Assembly (NCBI GenBank): GCA_023421115.1
Contig: JAEZUI010000237.1
Span: 1-9,117 of the forward strand
Direction of reading: 5' to 3'
Source: Bacillota bacterium
GTDB lineage: Bacteria; Bacillota; Clostridia; Acetivibrionales; Acetivibrionaceae
Length of the DNA stretch: 9,117 nucleotides
Position 1 is the first letter of the stretch. Each line of letters opens with the position of its first letter. The translations under genes and the position numbers were made by a program. Under the pieces are notes generated by a model that did no database searches, had not been told where the DNA came from, and saw nothing but the letters and a program-made list of their open reading frames with translations. Positions 9,001-9,117 of this stretch are shown here, one piece after another.

Positions 9001-9117
9001 GAGAGATTTGTGTAGGAGGAGAGGGATTAGCAAGGGGCTATCTGAACAGACCTGAACTTACGGAGGAGAAATTTATAAAGAATCCATATGAAGAGGGAGA
9101 GAGGCTTTATAAAACCG
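1..9117 (+). CDS. Multimodular non-ribosomal peptide synthetase, partial at both ends (A-T-C-A-T-C-A-T-C-A)
   Basis: Codons run in one frame from base 3 to base 9116 (3,038 codons) without a stop; residue number in this fragment equals base position divided by 3. The protein is a cytoplasmic assembly-line enzyme: A domains activate amino acids with ATP, T domains carry them on phosphopantetheine, and C domains form the peptide bonds. Ordered core motifs of all three families are visible and repeat with a period of about 1,030-1,050 residues, the usual size of a C-A-T module. There is no N-terminal start, ribosome binding site, terminal thioesterase or docking region, so position in the pathway is unknown. 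I read every line in frame and found no frameshift or lost catalytic residue, so the visible part should be functional. Strong AGA/AGG and ATA use suggests a Clostridia-like host. The class is certain; the product and gene name are not known. Confidence 0.98.
3..146 (+). other. A1: C-terminal tip of an adenylation domain
   Basis: Only the last part of the C-terminal subdomain is in the window. It begins in the conserved stretch reading LPEYMLPSYYVELDVMPLN and continues into the A10 motif NGKVDKRALP, whose catalytic lysine is at 90-92 (residue 30). In the family this lysine contacts the ATP phosphates and the substrate carboxylate during adenylation. The substrate pocket lies upstream of the window, so the amino acid cannot be predicted. 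The domain is followed at once by carrier T1, which it would load. Confidence 0.93.
147..374 (+). other. T1: peptidyl carrier (thiolation) domain
   Basis: This is a carrier domain of about 76 residues starting at YVEPSDETEEELVDIWQEVL. The phosphopantetheine attachment motif is FFELGGHSLKAT, with the modified serine at 258-260 (residue 86). In the family a phosphopantetheinyl transferase must attach the prosthetic group before the module works. The LGGHSLKA form is the one usually seen on carriers followed by an ordinary C domain, while carriers ahead of an epimerase tend to read LGGDSIKA. This agrees with C1 lying directly downstream. T1 is the donor carrier for C1. A linker of about 16 residues separates them. 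Confidence 0.97.
423..1713 (+). other. C1: condensation domain, L-to-L type
   Basis: It joins the chain on T1 to the amino acid on T2. The first core motif reads YYPVSSAQKRMY at 423-458. The catalytic motif HHIVSDG lies at 795-815 (residues 265-271), and its second histidine is the one linked to peptide-bond formation in this family. Later landmarks are FPTDYNRP near 1002-1022, GTPIAGRNHSDL near 1191-1226, MFVNTL near 1245 and RDMSRNPVFDVMF at 1392-1430. Length is about 430 residues, normal for the family. The motifs resemble the L-to-L class (SSAQKR opening, HHIxSDG). No epimerase precedes it and I see no dual epimerisation/condensation signature. Subtype is by motif only and would be firmer from a tree. 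Domain edges are approximate. Confidence 0.95.
1761..3236 (+). other. A2: adenylation domain, predicted lysine-activating
   Basis: Core motifs in order are LKAGGAYLPI (A2 motif, near 1968), the P-loop YTSGSTGKPKG at 2196-2228, FDAFVEE (A4) at 2331-2351, NTYGPTEATVC (A5) at 2595-2627, GEIYIAGQGVTRGY (A6) at 2748-2789, YKTGD (A7) at 2868-2882, KIRGYRIELGEIE (A8) near 2943 and NGKVDRK (A10), with the lysine at 3180-3182. Aligning to the GrsA pocket gives D2334, A2337, E2346, S2463, I2529, G2535, T2598, V2622, C2625 and K3180, that is DAESIGTVCK. From memory this differs at one position from the lysine code DAESIGSVCK of bacitracin synthetase, and the buried glutamate suits a basic side chain. 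Oddities: the A2 motif continues IACDYP instead of the usual IDPxYP, and the A6-A7 spacer is divergent. Adenylation is certain; lysine is an inference. Confidence 0.95.
3237..3464 (+). other. T2: peptidyl carrier (thiolation) domain
   Basis: This carrier starts at YKEPENEVEEKLVSLWQEVL and reaches the attachment motif NFFELGGHSLKAT, with the phosphopantetheine serine at 3348-3350 (residue 1116). It receives the residue activated by A2, acts as acceptor in C1 and then as donor in C2. The serine is 1,030 residues after that of T1, the length of one C-A-T module. The motif form again argues against an epimerase partner, and the following domain is C2. Confidence 0.97.
3513..4800 (+). other. C2: condensation domain, L-to-L type
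   Basis: It transfers the T2-bound chain to the amino acid on T3. The opening motif FYPLSPAQKRLF lies at 3513-3548 and the catalytic HHIIADG at 3888-3908 (residues 1296-1302). LNLPTDFKR follows near 4087, GSPIAGRRHPDL near 4284, GMFVNTL near 4332 and RDLSRNPIVDTMF at 4485-4523. All residues expected for activity are there. The C-to-A linker (about 4800-4850) lacks the N-x-T segment found in the same place after C1 (NNT) and C3 (NDT); this is probably neutral linker drift. The class is inferred from motifs, as for the other C domains. Edges are approximate. Confidence 0.95.
4851..6380 (+). other. A3: adenylation domain, predicted glutamate/glutamine-like
   Basis: Motifs are LKAGCAYVPIDPQYP (A2 motif, near 5067), P-loop YTSGTSGNPKG at 5301-5333, FDASVKQIF (A4) at 5442-5468, NVYGPTECCDVST (A5) at 5733-5771, GELCIAGEGLARGY (A6) near 5895, YRTGD (A7) near 6000, KIRGYRIEPGEIE (A8) near 6075 and NGKVDRR (A10) with the lysine at 6324-6326. 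Pocket residues are D5445, A5448, K5457, D5574, L5652, G5658, V5736, D5760, V5763 and K6324: DAKDLGVDVK. The first seven match the glutamate code DAKDLGVVDK as I remember it, but the next two are D-V instead of V-D. A lysine in the pocket fits an acidic side chain. The FDASVKQIF lineage differs from the A4 motifs of A2 and of the downstream A domain. Glu is preferred, with Gln possible; confidence in substrate is moderate to low. Confidence 0.94.
6381..6611 (+). other. T3: peptidyl carrier (thiolation) domain
   Basis: This carrier starts at YTDPVDETEEKLVVMWQDIL and carries the attachment motif NFFELGGHSLKAT with its serine at 6492-6494 (residue 2164), 1,048 residues after that of T2. It is loaded by A3, accepts the chain from C2 and donates it in C3. 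Its start closely resembles that of T1 (YVEPSDETEEELV), so T1 and T3 look more alike here than either does to T2. That is read by eye only. Confidence 0.97.
6657..7950 (+). other. C3: condensation domain, L-to-L type
   Basis: It joins the chain on T3 to the residue selected by A4; the acceptor carrier lies beyond the window. The opening motif YYPLSPAQKRLY lies at 6657-6692, the catalytic HHIITDG at 7032-7052 (residues 2344-2350), LNMPTDYIRP near 7233, GTPVAGRSHADL near 7428, GMFVNTL near 7482 and RDLSRNPLFDTMF at 7629-7667. Length and motifs are normal. It is very similar to C1 in several places, for example the FEGD/FEGN step after the LPTD motif and the EYCTKLFKKE/QYCTRLFKKE segment near the end, which is divergent in C2. 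C1 and C3 are therefore probably closer to each other than to C2. Confidence 0.95.
7992..9117 (+). other. A4: adenylation domain, truncated by the window, substrate unclear
   Basis: About 375 residues of the large N-terminal subdomain are present. Motifs are LKTGGAYLPIDSTYP (A2 motif, near 8205), P-loop YTSGTTGKPKG at 8433-8465, FDGFGSNFYSS (A4) at 8568-8600, NEYGPTESSVT (A5) at 8850-8882 and GEICVGGEGLARGY (A6) near 9000. The window ends inside the A7 motif, at YKTG. Pocket residues are D8571, G8574, S8583, S8700, V8775, A8781, E8853, V8877 and T8880, giving DGSSVAEVT; the tenth, an invariant lysine, lies outside. I do not recognise this code. The nearest I recall is a tyrosine code, DGTITAEVAK, which shares only about half the positions. 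The glutamate at the seventh place and the glycine at the second are the notable features. Activation is certain in kind, substrate unknown. Confidence 0.94.

Larger units (their letters stand above)
147..9117 (+). repeat. Three tandem paralogous T-C-A units
   Basis: The units 147-3236, 3237-6380 and 6381-9117 (the last cut) repeat the same domain order about every 3.1 kb. Similarity is strongest at conserved motifs also at DNA level, for example the block aagataagagg inside the A8 motif of A2 and A3 (near 2943 and 6075) and the carrier motif near 250, 3340 and 6485. This is module duplication within one NRPS gene, not a mobile repeat. Such blocks are natural sites for recombination and for misassembly. 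Confidence 0.85.

Noticed and set aside
147..9117. Direct repeats as CRISPR or mobile element
   Set aside because: Repeated blocks are about 3.1 kb apart and coincide with conserved protein motifs, as expected for NRPS modules.

Overview
The whole window lies inside one gene. Reading the + strand in the frame that starts at base 3 gives 3,038 consecutive sense codons with no stop. Neither the start nor the end of the gene is present. The protein is a multimodular non-ribosomal peptide synthetase (NRPS), an assembly-line enzyme that builds a peptide from carrier-bound amino acids. The DNA is AT-rich (about one third G+C by eye), arginine is almost always AGA/AGG, and ATA is a common isoleucine codon. 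This fits a low-GC Firmicute, most likely a Clostridia-type organism, but the sequence does not fix the species.

Domain order is: the C-terminal end of an adenylation domain (A1, 3-146), carrier T1 (147-374), then C1 (423-1713), A2 (1761-3236), T2 (3237-3464), C2 (3513-4800), A3 (4851-6380), T3 (6381-6611), C3 (6657-7950) and a truncated A4 (7992-9116). That is the tail of one module, two complete C-A-T modules and most of a third. All core motifs I looked for are present: three HHxxxDG condensation motifs, three carrier serines in LGGHS, three complete P-loops, and the A10 lysine in the three A domains that reach that far. All three condensation domains look like the type that joins two L-residues. 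I see no epimerase, methyltransferase, cyclisation, ketosynthase, reductase or thioesterase domain.

If the line works collinearly, T1 hands its peptidyl chain to C1, which joins it to the residue loaded by A2. C2 then adds the A3 residue and C3 adds the A4 residue. Ten-residue pocket codes read by motif alignment are DAESIGTVCK for A2 (lysine-like), DAKDLGVDVK for A3 (glutamate/glutamine-like, with the usual last two variable positions apparently swapped) and DGSSVAEVT for A4 (not recognised). The predicted fragment is X-Lys-Glx-?, probably all L. The product is not one I can name.

There is no intergenic DNA, and I see no RNA gene, mobile element, CRISPR array, promoter or terminator. Open frames on the minus strand are shadows of this gene.
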